From a virus, in IMG/VR virus record IMGVR_UViG_3300036715_002842, positions 41,576 through 105,575 of that record: a stretch of DNA of 64,000 nucleotides; one strand, given 5' to 3'. The notes under the pieces are model-generated. The model searched no databases. It was not told the origin of the DNA and saw only the letters and a list, made by a program, of their open reading frames with translations. This document shows, piece by piece, positions 41,544 through 51,025 of the stretch (within the stretch, counting starts at the first letter, position 1; every line of letters starts with the position of its first letter). Made by a program: the position numbers and the translations under genes.

Positions 41544-43133
41544 ATGTCGTTTTTCTGGTTACCGAGTGGAATGCTTAAATCGTACATGCATTTCAACATG
41601 TGGGTGAAACCAAAGGCACAATCGAAGCAATTCGCAAACTTGGACTTCAGTGTAACTGAGTTCGAGGAACCTAGTCCAACCAAGCCAGACAAGATGCAGA
41701 CCACGAAGATCATGCATGCCCCACATGCGGATTTCATCTTCGACAACCAGAACCGAACTGCCAAGGATCGTACCCAAGATGGTTGGTACAAATGCTCCAT
41801 TGGGCCTTACGCCGAAGGGAGCGTACTACAGCCGAAGCTAGACTGGGTAATGGTCTCTGCCCACTACTTGAAGCCAGAAGAAGGCAACTTCGCAAAACCC
41901 TTTGGTATGCGGATTGCCTGTGACTCCGGCGGCGCCCAGATGAAGTTCGGGACTGCCCGTTACGTGGATCCTCACCACGTGATTGAGGTCTATAACAAGT
42001 GCGCAGATTTCGGTATGGCCCTGGACGTTCCTCCAAAGGCTGGCATCGATGGTTTCAATACCAAGGCGCTGAGAATCCTCGCTCGCATTCAGAAGAAGAA
42101 CAATGAGATCTTCAAGGCCAAGCGGCGCCCAGATCTGGGCCTGTTGAACGTTGTGCATGGCATGAAGGGTGACGATATTCGGCGCTGGATTGACGATGTG
42201 ATCGATCCGGAATTCCAGGGTTGGGCATCTGCGTGGGACGATCTGAGCCAGATCGAAAGCATCTATCGTACGACTGCAATTCTCTACCGGGAATACGGCC
42301 TCAAGGACAATACCCAGTGGGTCCACCTGTTCGGCGCCTCCGGTCCCAAGACCATTCCGGTCATGGCGTGGATGGGTAAGTACATCCCGTTTCTAACAGC
42401 CGACTCCAGTTCGTTCCTAGAGGGGGCTAAGCGCCGAACGTACTTCGCGGACCATGGTGGCTCGCTCAAAGTGATCTCCTGCACTAATCACGGCAAGGGG
42501 AAGTCCTTTGCCGAGTCTGGGTTCCATGAGAGCTCCATCCTGCCATGCTGCTGCGAAATCTGCTCTCTGGTCAAGTACTTTGGTGTGCTGAGCCGGAACG
42601 TAGAGTACACGCAGAGCTATCCTGCCATCGTGGCCCACAATCTCATGATGATCAAGCAGGCGGCAGATGAGTGGAACACCCTGGCCGCTAAGAGCACCCT
42701 CGAGGAGTACGTTTCCCTGGTAGCGAAGAACATTGGTAAAGATTCCGCCATGTTCGTACGTTACGCGGATGCCTGCTTCACCGATGGACCAGATTATGCT
42801 GACAAGCACTTCAGCAACTTCCTGGTGAATGGAAGTGCCTCGATGGATGCTACTTCCGTCGACATGCGTACCAAGATGCAGATGACCCGCGTTCCCATGT
42901 TCAGCTCGACCAAGGGTAATGGAACCGACAACATTCAGGGTCTGGGAGTCGCTGGTTCGAACCTTGAGCTGATTGGTGGTTACCTGACTCCAGAGGAAGT
43001 GCACTCCACCCTGAAGGAGTTTGGATTCGATCAGGCCCTTGAGAAGCTGATCCTTGAAAAGCACCTTGAACCCCTACCGGATGCAACAGCAACAGATTTT
43101 GAATCCGAGCTTCAGCTTCCTCCTGAGGAGTAG
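41544..43133 (+). CDS. dpdA: DpdA-like DNA 7-deazaguanine transglycosylase
   Basis: 529 aa from the ATG at 41544 with GAGGGAG; an upstream in-frame ATG at 41511 lacks one. It belongs to the tRNA-guanine transglycosylase superfamily: CDSGGAQMKF with D127, ALDVPP with D161, NVVHG, LFGASGP, and FLTADSSS with D287 as likely nucleophile. The zinc site is complete: C335, C337, C340 (PCCCEIC) and H365 (AHNLMM). DpdA exchanges guanine in DNA for preQ0 or a derivative, protecting phage DNA from restriction. folE and queE in the same window make this reading strong. The stop is TAG, two bases before the next ATG. Confidence 0.87.
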   Translation: MSFFWLPSGMLKSYMHFNMWVKPKAQSKQFANLDFSVTEFEEPSPTKPDKMQTTKIMHAPHADFIFDNQNRTAKDRTQDGWYKCSIGPYAEGSVLQPKLDWVMVSAHYLKPEEGNFAKPFGMRIACDSGGAQMKFGTARYVDPHHVIEVYNKCADFGMALDVPPKAGIDGFNTKALRILARIQKKNNEIFKAKRRPDLGLLNVVHGMKGDDIRRWIDDVIDPEFQGWASAWDDLSQIESIYRTTAILYREYGLKDNTQWVHLFGASGPKTIPVMAWMGKYIPFLTADSSSFLEGAKRRTYFADHGGSLKVISCTNHGKGKSFAESGFHESSILPCCCEICSLVKYFGVLSRNVEYTQSYPAIVAHNLMMIKQAADEWNTLAAKSTLEEYVSLVAKNIGKDSAMFVRYADACFTDGPDYADKHFSNFLVNGSASMDATSVDMRTKMQMTRVPMFSSTKGNGTDNIQGLGVAGSNLELIGGYLTPEEVHSTLKEFGFDQALEKLILEKHLEPLPDATATDFESELQLPPEE

Positions 43134-43135
43134 CC

Positions 43136-43405
43136 ATGGCAACGAGAATGCCCGATGGAACCTTCGGACCCACCCAACCCTTTCCGGAAGCCCTAGAGAC
43201 TTTCCTGGATCTGGCTGGAAAGGGTCTTGCCAAGTCCTTTCACGTGGGCACGCCCCAGCAGATCGAGGCTCAGAAAGAAGAGCTCCAGTCCGCTCAGAAT
43301 GTGGCAGATCTTGCGAAGAGGGTCGCTGCTCTCGAGGCAGAGAAAAATAGCCTCATCGTCCGCCCAACTTTCGAAGATGTGGAGAAGTTCGGGGTTACAA
43401 AGTAA
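43136..43405 (+). CDS. Unknown 89-aa coiled-coil protein
   Basis: ATG two bases after the dpdA stop, with GAGGAG in the end of dpdA. Residues about 40-75 form a coiled coil (IEAQKEELQSAQNVADLAKR). Its TAA overlaps the next ATG (TAATG). No family recognised. Confidence 0.65.
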   Translation: MATRMPDGTFGPTQPFPEALETFLDLAGKGLAKSFHVGTPQQIEAQKEELQSAQNVADLAKRVAALEAEKNSLIVRPTFEDVEKFGVTK

Positions 43406-44061
43406 TGCTAGCAATCAACGATGCCCGAGCCGTGAAGACAGATTACGAGCGCTTTCTGGTGAGGCACGGGATTCCTCGTCACTACTGGAAACTTGGGGTT
43501 GAAGAAGCAAAGTTCATCTCCTACAAGGTCCATCGTACGTTCGAGGGAGCGAAGAACAAGGGTAACCTCGTTCGGGAATGCTCGGATCAGGAACAAGCTG
43601 GCTACTGGGTTGGTCTCAATCAGATGGTTGAGAACTGGAAACCGGGTCTAGGGCAGAACGCAGAGAACAATCTGATCGTCTTCTGTAGTGAGGATGAAAA
43701 GCTAGCCCACTACTGCATGTACACGCTTGTGCACCGCATGCTGCAGTCTCTGATGAAGGAAAACCAGAAGTCCTACCGACTGCAGACCTACCGCTACTAC
43801 GAGCTGTGGAAGCTCCTACAGCTAGACGATCCTCTCGATTGTCCGAACGTGGTTATAATTCCGTCCGTGATCGATGAGGGGAACTCCAATCAATATACTT
43901 CATTTCGTGAACTGTTCACCTCTTCGTATCAGATTTTCACTAGCACTGCCCTGGGACCTCAGGCATTCTTCAACAAGTATCACGTGGTTCCGGGTTACAT
44001 GTTTTACGTAGAGAGTTTGGTCAAGATGTTCGATGCGACCAAGCTAGCTGAGAGGCGTTAA
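43405..44061 (+). CDS. Unknown protein coupled to the replicative helicase
   Basis: 218 aa; TAATG overlaps at both ends, so tightly coupled to the DnaB-like gene. It lacks a Walker A motif and so is not a DnaC-type ATPase; motifs such as CPNVVIIPSVIDEGN and FTSSYQIFTST suggest an alpha/beta fold. A helicase-loading or accessory role is plausible from position only. Confidence 0.6.
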   Translation: MLAINDARAVKTDYERFLVRHGIPRHYWKLGVEEAKFISYKVHRTFEGAKNKGNLVRECSDQEQAGYWVGLNQMVENWKPGLGQNAENNLIVFCSEDEKLAHYCMYTLVHRMLQSLMKENQKSYRLQTYRYYELWKLLQLDDPLDCPNVVIIPSVIDEGNSNQYTSFRELFTSSYQIFTSTALGPQAFFNKYHVVPGYMFYVESLVKMFDATKLAERR

Positions 44062-45491
44062 TGTCTTACGATCTCCTAGATCAAGAGAAGGTCCTCCTCC
44101 ATTCCCTTCTGATGGGACGGGATGAGACGAAGGCGTACATTCTTCGGAAATACCTTCCTGAGCACTTCATCAATCTCATTACGGTTTACAACTACGTAAG
44201 AGAGAATATGGGTCTAGGAAACATGGATATTCTCACCATCGATACTCTAGCCAGCAATGCGATTTTTGAAGGCCCCGTCAGAGGTATCATCGCCAGCCTG
44301 AAGTTCAGTACCCTCATTGACGATCCTGCCCAGTTGGAGGTGATGTGCAAGGGATTGCTGGACCATTATGGAACTGAGTTCCTTCTTGAGACCCTACGGT
44401 CACCACTAGAGAAGTTGCAGTCTGGTGAGGTTGACTATGTAACGGTCTTAAAAACCCTGCAGACGGATCTTGAGGGTGCCAGCGTCAAGCTATTCAAGGA
44501 CGCGGTGGTGCCCCTCGGTTTGGGTGTGGGAAGCAACATCGAAGATACCATCCAGCGAGTTACTTCGCAAGAAAACAATATCTTCATTCGAACCGGCTTT
44601 TCAAGCATTGACAAGCAGATTGGTGGATTCTCCAGAGGCGATGTGATCGTCCTCGCGGCTCCATCCAGTCATGGTAAGACCTTGATGATGCTATCATTCG
44701 CAGTCAACATGATTTTCAATGCCAAGCAACCTCTTTCCGTCTTGTTCGTCACGATGGAAGTGAAGGATGTTACGATTGCTCATCGCCTTGTAGCGCAGAA
44801 ACTTTCCATGCCCTTGAACCAGGTCAAGGAAATCACCATGCCAGACGAGTTCGTGGTGGAATACCTGGCCCCTGAGATCCGTGAACGGAAACTGTCTGAA
44901 ATCCAGGCCAATCGTGAGAAGGTCATGAAGGCGCTCCGGAAGTTCAACGAAGATCTGCAAGAGAAGGGATCCAAGTTCGATGTCAAGACTTACGGATCTT
45001 TCTCACCGGATGACCTGCTTCGTGAGCTGGCCCTTCATCCCTACGATGTAGTGGTTTTGGATTACTTGAACCTGATGTCCAGTTCTTCTGCATCCGAGGC
45101 AGATTGGCTTAGACTTTCGTTGTTAACCCGCGAACTCAAGAACATTGCAACTTCCCGGGACATGTGCGTAATCACTGCCCAGCAGCTCGACGAGGTCAAG
45201 AAGGAAATTCGTTACTCGATGGCCGTTAAGGAACATTGCGATATCCTCATCCAATGGGAACTTCCTCCAGAAGTTAGGGAAGCTCAAGGCGGGGTATTGG
45301 ACATGTACTTCAAGAAGGGTCGTAACGTTGGAACCTTCACTTTCAATTTGAATGTGGATCTGGCTTGCCAGAGAGCTTACGAGGCGGATCCAGACAATCC
45401 TGGGTTGATCGACAGTCCCCTAGCGATGCCTGGTAGTGGTTTTGGATCCGATCTGATGTCAGCAATCAACGTACAGGGGATCCTCGGATGA
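44061..45491 (+). CDS. Replicative DNA helicase (DnaB-like)
   Basis: 476 aa. The RecA-type core has GFSSIDKQIGGFSRGDVIVL, Walker A APSSHGKT (200-207), FVTMEVKD (Walker B region of the family), VVVLDYLNLM and VITAQQL. The N-terminal part (LLHSLLMGRDETKAYILRKY) resembles the primase-interacting N-domain of DnaB. It unwinds the fork 5'-3' as a hexameric ring. Overlaps the exonuclease gene by four bases (ATGA). Confidence 0.88.
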   Translation: MSYDLLDQEKVLLHSLLMGRDETKAYILRKYLPEHFINLITVYNYVRENMGLGNMDILTIDTLASNAIFEGPVRGIIASLKFSTLIDDPAQLEVMCKGLLDHYGTEFLLETLRSPLEKLQSGEVDYVTVLKTLQTDLEGASVKLFKDAVVPLGLGVGSNIEDTIQRVTSQENNIFIRTGFSSIDKQIGGFSRGDVIVLAAPSSHGKTLMMLSFAVNMIFNAKQPLSVLFVTMEVKDVTIAHRLVAQKLSMPLNQVKEITMPDEFVVEYLAPEIRERKLSEIQANREKVMKALRKFNEDLQEKGSKFDVKTYGSFSPDDLLRELALHPYDVVVLDYLNLMSSSSASEADWLRLSLLTRELKNIATSRDMCVITAQQLDEVKKEIRYSMAVKEHCDILIQWELPPEVREAQGGVLDMYFKKGRNVGTFTFNLNVDLACQRAYEADPDNPGLIDSPLAMPGSGFGSDLMSAINVQGILG

Positions 45492-46486
45492 GCTTTAACC
45501 TCTTCAATCCAACTGAACAGGTAACTTTGGTAGATTTTTCAGGAATAGTTTACCGCTCTCAGTATTCTCAACAAGCTGCAAGCATTAGCACCTTCGTTGG
45601 GGATCAAGCTGCAGGACCTACCGTGATTCTTCTAGGTAGTGTTATGAAGCTGGTCAAGGACTTCACGAATCCAATCTTCGTGATTGATGGTTGGCCGAAA
45701 GGGAAGTATAAGATCTATCCAAAGTATAAATTTTCTCGGAAAGTTGAAAAAGAAAAGGATCCTCAGAACGAGGTGAAGAGAGCGGTTCGTAACTCGTTAA
45801 AAAACTCTCTTCTGCAATATATTCCATCCGTGAATGCCTATCATCCAGATGAAGAAGCGGACGACAGTATCGCTTCCTTGGCGGTTCAGTTGAAGGCAAA
45901 GGGAGTGAAGGTCTGCATCGTCAGTGCTGACCGAGATCTCTGGCAGCTTCTCGATGATGGAATCCGGATCTTTGCCCCATCGAATGAAGGTGGTTACTTC
46001 GAAGTCACCCCTGAAAAGGTCTTAGATACCTTCGGATGTCCAAAAGAGAAGATTGCACTCTACAAGACCTGGCTTGGAGATGCCGGAGACGATGTACCCA
46101 AGATTTTCCGACTTCCCACGAAGCTCGCTCTGACTCTGATCAATGCCAGTGATGATGTGGAAGATTCTCTCGTGAAGATTCCATACATCATCAACGATCC
46201 CAAACATTCGAAGTGGAAGTCTGCCATGCTGGAATTCGCAGATCAGGCACGCATCAACTGGGAATTGGTCAACGCAAAGAGGGATCTTGAGGTGGGCTTC
46301 GCTTACTTTCGCTCAGACCCAAACATCCTCCAGTCTCTTCTCGATGCTTATCAGGTTCAAGGGTTCACCGCCCAGGAACTTCACCATACAATGATTCCCC
46401 ATCAAGAGAACGCTCTTCAGATTCTGAACAAGCACGGTTTCCTTGGTAAGGTCTGGAAGTTCGAAGAAATCTACTCGGCAAGCTAA
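45488..46486 (+). CDS. 5'-3' exonuclease / flap nuclease (FEN family)
   Basis: 332 aa. Acidic metal ligands appear in the usual order: LVDFSG (D16), HPDEEADDSIASLA, VSADRDLWQLL, and WLGDAGDDVPKI in the helix-hairpin region. T4 RNase H and T7 gp6 are relatives that remove RNA primers and flaps. Coupled with the helicase before it and, through TAATG, with the zinc-finger gene after it. Confidence 0.85.
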   Translation: MSFNLFNPTEQVTLVDFSGIVYRSQYSQQAASISTFVGDQAAGPTVILLGSVMKLVKDFTNPIFVIDGWPKGKYKIYPKYKFSRKVEKEKDPQNEVKRAVRNSLKNSLLQYIPSVNAYHPDEEADDSIASLAVQLKAKGVKVCIVSADRDLWQLLDDGIRIFAPSNEGGYFEVTPEKVLDTFGCPKEKIALYKTWLGDAGDDVPKIFRLPTKLALTLINASDDVEDSLVKIPYIINDPKHSKWKSAMLEFADQARINWELVNAKRDLEVGFAYFRSDPNILQSLLDAYQVQGFTAQELHHTMIPHQENALQILNKHGFLGKVWKFEEIYSAS

Positions 46487-46683
46487 TGCGATCTCAAAAA
46501 TATCTCAAAGCAAATATGCCGTGCCCTAAGTGTGGGGAGAACATTGTTTTCCTTGTTTCAGATCATCCAGATTTCAAGGAACCCTTGATTTTAAAACTAG
46601 AAAAGGAAGTAGCTACCCTGAAGAAGAAGTTGAAACAACTTCAGTCTCCGGAAAAAATAACGGTTAACAACAGTAAGAGGTGA
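46486..46683 (+). CDS. 65-aa zinc-finger/coiled-coil protein
   Basis: TAATG overlap with the exonuclease gene. C13-x2-C16 (MPCPKCGEN) is half a zinc ribbon, followed by a coiled coil (ILKLEKEVATLKKKLKQLQ). Small phage regulators look like this; function unknown. Confidence 0.6.
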   Translation: MRSQKYLKANMPCPKCGENIVFLVSDHPDFKEPLILKLEKEVATLKKKLKQLQSPEKITVNNSKR

Positions 46684-46687
46684 AAAC

Positions 46688-47902
46688 GTGGCAATGCCCA
46701 TCCAGTTTAGTCTTCCATACGCGTCTCTACAGAATTACCGTCACTTGATGGCGGTGATCGACAAGACGGATTCGGTCGGTTCTACTTTCGATTTGATGAT
46801 CACTCCAATCAAAGGGGATGGAACAAACCCCGATAGCCTGACCTTGGAAGTCTCCCGGGACAAGGCTTACGGTCTGGTTCAGATCACCAAGGACGTAAAG
46901 GTCACCGCCGGTTCTGGAGAGACCTTCCTGCTTTCCACCTCCATCTTTGCTGCCCTTCCGGAGACGGATTCTACTAGTCCGATCGAGTTTACCGTAGATG
47001 AAAAGCTGTTCGTGACCTACCCCAACACCGCGGACATGCAGGATGTGAAGTTCGACTTCGAGTACAGTGACAATCCGGCCTTATTCCTTCGGAAACCAGT
47101 CGTTCAGCCTCAGTATACCTTCAACCAGGCAACTTGGAAGGTGCTGGATTCGTTCATCGAGGCGGCTTCGGACTATACCCTGAAGAAGGAAGAGGCCGAG
47201 TCCATGTCCACGGTCAAGCTGACCCTGGATCCCAATGGTTCGGCCGTGATCGAAGCTACCAATGGAACAGATGCCTTCACCTCGGAGATTAAGCTCACGA
47301 ACGTGGCTTTCACTGGAACAGCGGCCTTCGAGTGCCTTCTCCATCCTCCCACGTGGACCGCTGCAATGCTGCTGGGTTCCCGTGCATCTGGGGATGTCTA
47401 CGTTGGAATGGACAAGGACAATATCACCTTCGCTTCCGATGGAATGGTGCTGACTCATTCGATCATGAACTACCCAAACTTCCCGACCGTGATGGATGTT
47501 ATTAAAGAGCACATCCAGAAGCCGAACGACACCTTCAGCTCGAAGATCAATCCCATGCTCTTCCATGGAAAGCTGAAGTATCTCGAGAACGTTGGTATGA
47601 CTGCGAAGACCTGGGAGCCCTTGTTCATCGTTTCCGACAATGGTGGGGTTCCTCTTGTGAAGCTGAAGGGTTTCCAGTCCAATGGTCAGGCGAAGATCGC
47701 GGACAAGGCAATCTTGGATATCACTTGGAAGCAGACGAAGGATATCCGTATTCCGGCTCGTTTGATGCTTCGCTCACTAGTAATCTGCGATACCCTGGGA
47801 CTTACGGATCTGTTCGATATCGAAGGACTGCCGGCGGTCTTCATGTCGAACCCAGAGAGAAGCTGCTTCATTCTTCTCGCACAGGAAGTTTCTGAAGGAT
47901 AG
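46688..47902 (+). CDS. Candidate DNA sliding clamp
   Basis: 404 aa, GTG start with GAGGTG (an ATG two codons later is possible). Length and three-part, strand-rich composition fit a bacterial DnaN-type beta clamp. The end (RSCFILLAQEV) resembles the last strand of beta clamps, and the gene closes the replication operon; a clamp loader is encoded at 60931. There is no short signature, so this is an inference. Strong terminator follows. Confidence 0.5.
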   Translation: MAMPIQFSLPYASLQNYRHLMAVIDKTDSVGSTFDLMITPIKGDGTNPDSLTLEVSRDKAYGLVQITKDVKVTAGSGETFLLSTSIFAALPETDSTSPIEFTVDEKLFVTYPNTADMQDVKFDFEYSDNPALFLRKPVVQPQYTFNQATWKVLDSFIEAASDYTLKKEEAESMSTVKLTLDPNGSAVIEATNGTDAFTSEIKLTNVAFTGTAAFECLLHPPTWTAAMLLGSRASGDVYVGMDKDNITFASDGMVLTHSIMNYPNFPTVMDVIKEHIQKPNDTFSSKINPMLFHGKLKYLENVGMTAKTWEPLFIVSDNGGVPLVKLKGFQSNGQAKIADKAILDITWKQTKDIRIPARLMLRSLVICDTLGLTDLFDIEGLPAVFMSNPERSCFILLAQEVSEG

Positions 47903-47921
47903 TCAATCTGGTTTAAAATTG

Positions 47922-47948
47922 GGGAGGGATCTCGGTCCCTCCCTTTTT
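47922..47948 (+). terminator. Rho-independent terminator of the replication operon
   Basis: GGGAGGGA (47922-47929) pairs with TCCCTCCC (47936-47943) and is followed by TTTTT. Confidence 0.88.
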
Positions 47949-48004
47949 CTTCCCCGTTTAGACGTTGATTCCGCCCTGTTGGGTTACTTCATAGAGGACC
48001 GGTT

Positions 48005-48032
48005 TTTCCAAAACGGGATCCTCTACTATAAT
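48005..48032 (+). promoter_or_regulatory. Promoter before gene 48052
   Basis: TTTCCA (48005-48010), 16-base spacer, TATAAT (48027-48032). The consensus -10 is directly before the GAGGGAG ribosome binding site. Confidence 0.5.
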
Positions 48033-48051
48033 CAATTGAGGGAGATGTCCT

Positions 48052-48852
48052 ATGCCGGCTCTTTTTTCGAATGACAGGCCCAAGGTTAATTTTCAGCTAG
48101 TGACTTTCAAGTACTCCGAAATGTCCGAGCTGGATGGATCTGCCCGCACAAGAATCTCGAAGCGAATGGATCTTCGGATCCCTTTCAACTCCCCAGAAAT
48201 TCAGGCACAGGTCAATGTTCTCTACTATATCAATCTAGGTACCAATCACCTTCCGGAAGCGGATTTCAGCTTGGCTTTCTGGTACACAGACGAAGCTGTA
48301 CCAGCAGTCGAAGCCGCGATCCTTTCCATCAAGAAGAAGAATTCCCAGACCCTCGTGAATGTGTTGGGTGTGGTACGTGGAAAGATGGCCGAGGTCTCCC
48401 AGAAGGAGTTCTATCCTGACAAGGAGATCAATGGCGTCAAGACCCAGCCTACGATCATCACTCCAGAAGTTCTGAAGAACCTGGAAGCCGAGAGAGCTGC
48501 AGCGGCTTTTATGATGCGTTCGTACCTCGTGAGCGTGGACCTGAGCTTCGACAGTTCCTGGAAGGACCTTGACAAGTCCAAGAAGGATTCAATGCTCAAG
48601 GCCCTGATCGGTCATGCAGAGAAGACCTTCCCTGGAATCGTTTCTACGGTCCTGGTGGATACCCCCATGTCAACCCACCCACAGACCTTGGTGATCTACG
48701 CGGATCATTATACGGACGTACAGTCCTACATGGCAACCCTGTCAAACCTTTCAATCTACGCTTACATCGAGGACTTCACGAAGGTCCTGATCTGCAACCA
48801 TACCTCCTGCGCGACATTGGAGTCCCCAAAGGAAATGGTCCGTCGGAGCTAA
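48052..48852 (+). CDS. Unknown protein
   Basis: 266 aa, ATG after GAGGGAGATGTCCT. Mixed alpha/beta with a helical middle (EVLKNLEAERAAAAFMMRSY). No motif recognised. First gene after the replication operon terminator, apparently opening a new transcript that continues to the VWA/AAA pair. Confidence 0.6.
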   Translation: MPALFSNDRPKVNFQLVTFKYSEMSELDGSARTRISKRMDLRIPFNSPEIQAQVNVLYYINLGTNHLPEADFSLAFWYTDEAVPAVEAAILSIKKKNSQTLVNVLGVVRGKMAEVSQKEFYPDKEINGVKTQPTIITPEVLKNLEAERAAAAFMMRSYLVSVDLSFDSSWKDLDKSKKDSMLKALIGHAEKTFPGIVSTVLVDTPMSTHPQTLVIYADHYTDVQSYMATLSNLSIYAYIEDFTKVLICNHTSCATLESPKEMVRRS

Positions 48853-48889
48853 CTCTCCATTCTACTTGTCTCAACTTCTCGGAGAAGCC

Positions 48890-49093
48890 ATGGCACAAGA
48901 ATGGTTTGAAAGACCCCTGATGGACCCAGTTGAGTCCTTGTCCCAATTCGAGACAATCAAGCAGCGTTTACGTAGGCTCTCTGAGGATTACGCGTCACAC
49001 CTAGAGTTCCTTCAACAGCAGCTACACCCAAGCACCATGGTAGAGGGTGTAACGCAATATGACTTCTTCTCTACCTCGGATAAGAAACTCTAG
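48890..49093 (+). CDS. 67-aa unknown protein
   Basis: ATG at 48890 with GGAGA upstream; an earlier TTG at 48866 has none. Helical, acidic-basic mixed (FETIKQRLRRLSEDYASHLE). Stop TAG two bases before the next ATG. Confidence 0.6.
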   Translation: MAQEWFERPLMDPVESLSQFETIKQRLRRLSEDYASHLEFLQQQLHPSTMVEGVTQYDFFSTSDKKL

Positions 49094-49094
49094 T

Positions 49095-49682
49095 ATGACA
49101 GCTGACGGTGAAGTTCAGAAACCAGAAATCGGGGAGCGCCTTGAGTACTTGAAAAAGGCTACCCAGGGTTTCAAGATGGACCTGGAGAGCTCCAACACCA
49201 AGTTGGAAGAGGTAAAGGTCTGCCTCGGAGAAATCACCGACATTCTTGAACTGCTGAGCAAAACCCTCACTATCTCTGATCAGATGGACTTAAGTTATCG
49301 GCATCGGATCATCCAGGATCTCGAATCTTTCAAGAGCACAAAAGCGCTTCTTGAGAAGCTGACGGAGTCCCTGAGTAAAGACAATCCAGACATTTACAAG
49401 AAGATCCTGGACTTCGTTTCCACTAACGAGAAGACGATTCTGGACATTGGAACTGCAGTTAGGCAGAACACTGTCGACATGGCAACTTCTCTGAAGTACC
49501 TTCGCAAGCTCAACTGCGAGGATGAGACTGGCAGACCCTTGACTGGATTCGCTTGGCTGGGATACCATCTCATGAAGGGTGCTCAGGGCGCTCTCGCAGG
49601 TATCATCATTGCATTGATTTATTGGTTCCTGAGATACGTACTGCCAGCGATTATGAACTGGGGCTCCAACGTAAAACCGTGA
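49095..49682 (+). CDS. Coiled-coil protein with C-terminal membrane anchor
   Basis: 195 aa from the ATG at 49095. Long helical region (about 15-130), then a single membrane segment near the C-terminus (GALAGIIIALIYWFLRYVLP, about 167-186). Layout of a tail-anchored protein. No family recognised. Confidence 0.6.
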   Translation: MTADGEVQKPEIGERLEYLKKATQGFKMDLESSNTKLEEVKVCLGEITDILELLSKTLTISDQMDLSYRHRIIQDLESFKSTKALLEKLTESLSKDNPDIYKKILDFVSTNEKTILDIGTAVRQNTVDMATSLKYLRKLNCEDETGRPLTGFAWLGYHLMKGAQGALAGIIIALIYWFLRYVLPAIMNWGSNVKP

Positions 49683-49698
49683 TCTACGTTAAATATAC

Positions 49699-51024
49699 GT
49701 GGATACTTCTATTCTGACGGAGCAGTACCTCCAGGCGCTTTACCGATATCGAAAGAATATCGGTTGGATCTCGAGCATCTATTTCGACGATGCTGTCTCT
49801 ACCGCTTGCATAGACATCCACAGCAATGTCACGATTAGTCCGGCTTTCTGTGAGATTTGGATTACCTGCATTGAAGACTGGGCGTTTCTTCTGGGTCATG
49901 AGAATGGACATAAGACTGTTTCAACTATCCTCTGTTCGAACTTCGAGTTGAACTGGCGCTATTCACTTCTGAGTGAGCACTTTGGTTCGAACTACATGCA
50001 GGATCTTTTCATCAATCAGATGCTCTTCCATGCAATCCCAAGCACGGTTCCAGAGAGGTACTACGGTAACCAGCCTGCGTGGGATCTGTATCTGTTACAG
50101 CGTTCCCCTAAGATCCTGAAGAAGTGCCCTCAGAATACTCCAGAATTGGAGAACAAGCTCAAGCTGATGCTCCTGGCTTGCAATCGGTGGTACCGCTCAG
50201 CAGATTACGCAGATCTGTTTAAGGTTTTTGAAACCGCTTGCGACTACCTCCTTCTATGCCTGAACTCCGGTCATCGTCCCCAGTCTAAACCTGATCAGAT
50301 GATGGTTCAGCACGAAGAGGCTGAGAAGGACTCCGAGAGTACTCTTGATCCGGATGACTGTTCCGTGGATGGAGAAGCAGAGACCACCACGAAGATCAAG
50401 TACAAGCTGAATATCCCTTTCGTAACAGACTTCTCAGATCTAATGGATTTCGATAACGAGACATACCAAAAGGTCAAATGTATGTCGGATCTGATCGAGG
50501 ATCAGGTTGCGAAGATTCCGGACATGTTCGGAAATAAGTCGTACGTGGGTTACTCGGATCCTCAGGTTGATGAGCTTGTTGCCTGGCAACTTGAACAGTA
50601 CATTCCTTGGACCGAGAGATTCCAGTCTTCCCCAGATAGGGAAGTCAAGGTCATTTTCGACGTATCCGGTTCGATGTTCCCTTACCTCACGCTCCTGTCT
50701 AAGGTCCGAAGCCTCCTACAGACTTACCAGACTGACTACTATGCGTTCAGCACCATTCTGGCGAAAATTGAATTTTTCCAGGACCACGCAGAGACTTACA
50801 CTGGAGCAGGAACCGACCTGGACCCCATCCTCGCTCTACTAGATCGAATCGAACCGTGCCTAGCCTTTATTATTACCGACGGTGGTTGGGGACTTCGTAA
50901 GAAGAAGCTACCAGATGAGATTCAGGCTATCTTCGAGAAGCATCGCGTTGTTGTGTTTCAACAGGGAATCGGAAAGATCCCCTATTTACCCTCTTCAGTT
51001 GGGGTCCTCCAGATAGGAATATGA
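49699..51024 (+). CDS. VWA-domain protein with N-terminal HExxH motif
   Basis: 441 aa, GTG start (RBS poor). Residues 60-75 read EDWAFLLGHENGHKTVST: H67-E68-x-x-H71 is a zinc-metallopeptidase motif. The C-terminal third is a von Willebrand A domain with MIDAS residues D321-x-S323-x-S325 (IFDVSGSM), a Thr in GAGTDLDP and ITDGG. This combination matches VWA-like/metallopeptidase proteins paired with MoxR ATPases in bacteria. An acidic linker (about 205-240) joins the parts. Its stop is one base before the AAA gene. Targets unknown. Confidence 0.78.
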   Translation: MDTSILTEQYLQALYRYRKNIGWISSIYFDDAVSTACIDIHSNVTISPAFCEIWITCIEDWAFLLGHENGHKTVSTILCSNFELNWRYSLLSEHFGSNYMQDLFINQMLFHAIPSTVPERYYGNQPAWDLYLLQRSPKILKKCPQNTPELENKLKLMLLACNRWYRSADYADLFKVFETACDYLLLCLNSGHRPQSKPDQMMVQHEEAEKDSESTLDPDDCSVDGEAETTTKIKYKLNIPFVTDFSDLMDFDNETYQKVKCMSDLIEDQVAKIPDMFGNKSYVGYSDPQVDELVAWQLEQYIPWTERFQSSPDREVKVIFDVSGSMFPYLTLLSKVRSLLQTYQTDYYAFSTILAKIEFFQDHAETYTGAGTDLDPILALLDRIEPCLAFIITDGGWGLRKKKLPDEIQAIFEKHRVVVFQQGIGKIPYLPSSVGVLQIGI

Positions 51025-51025
51025 C

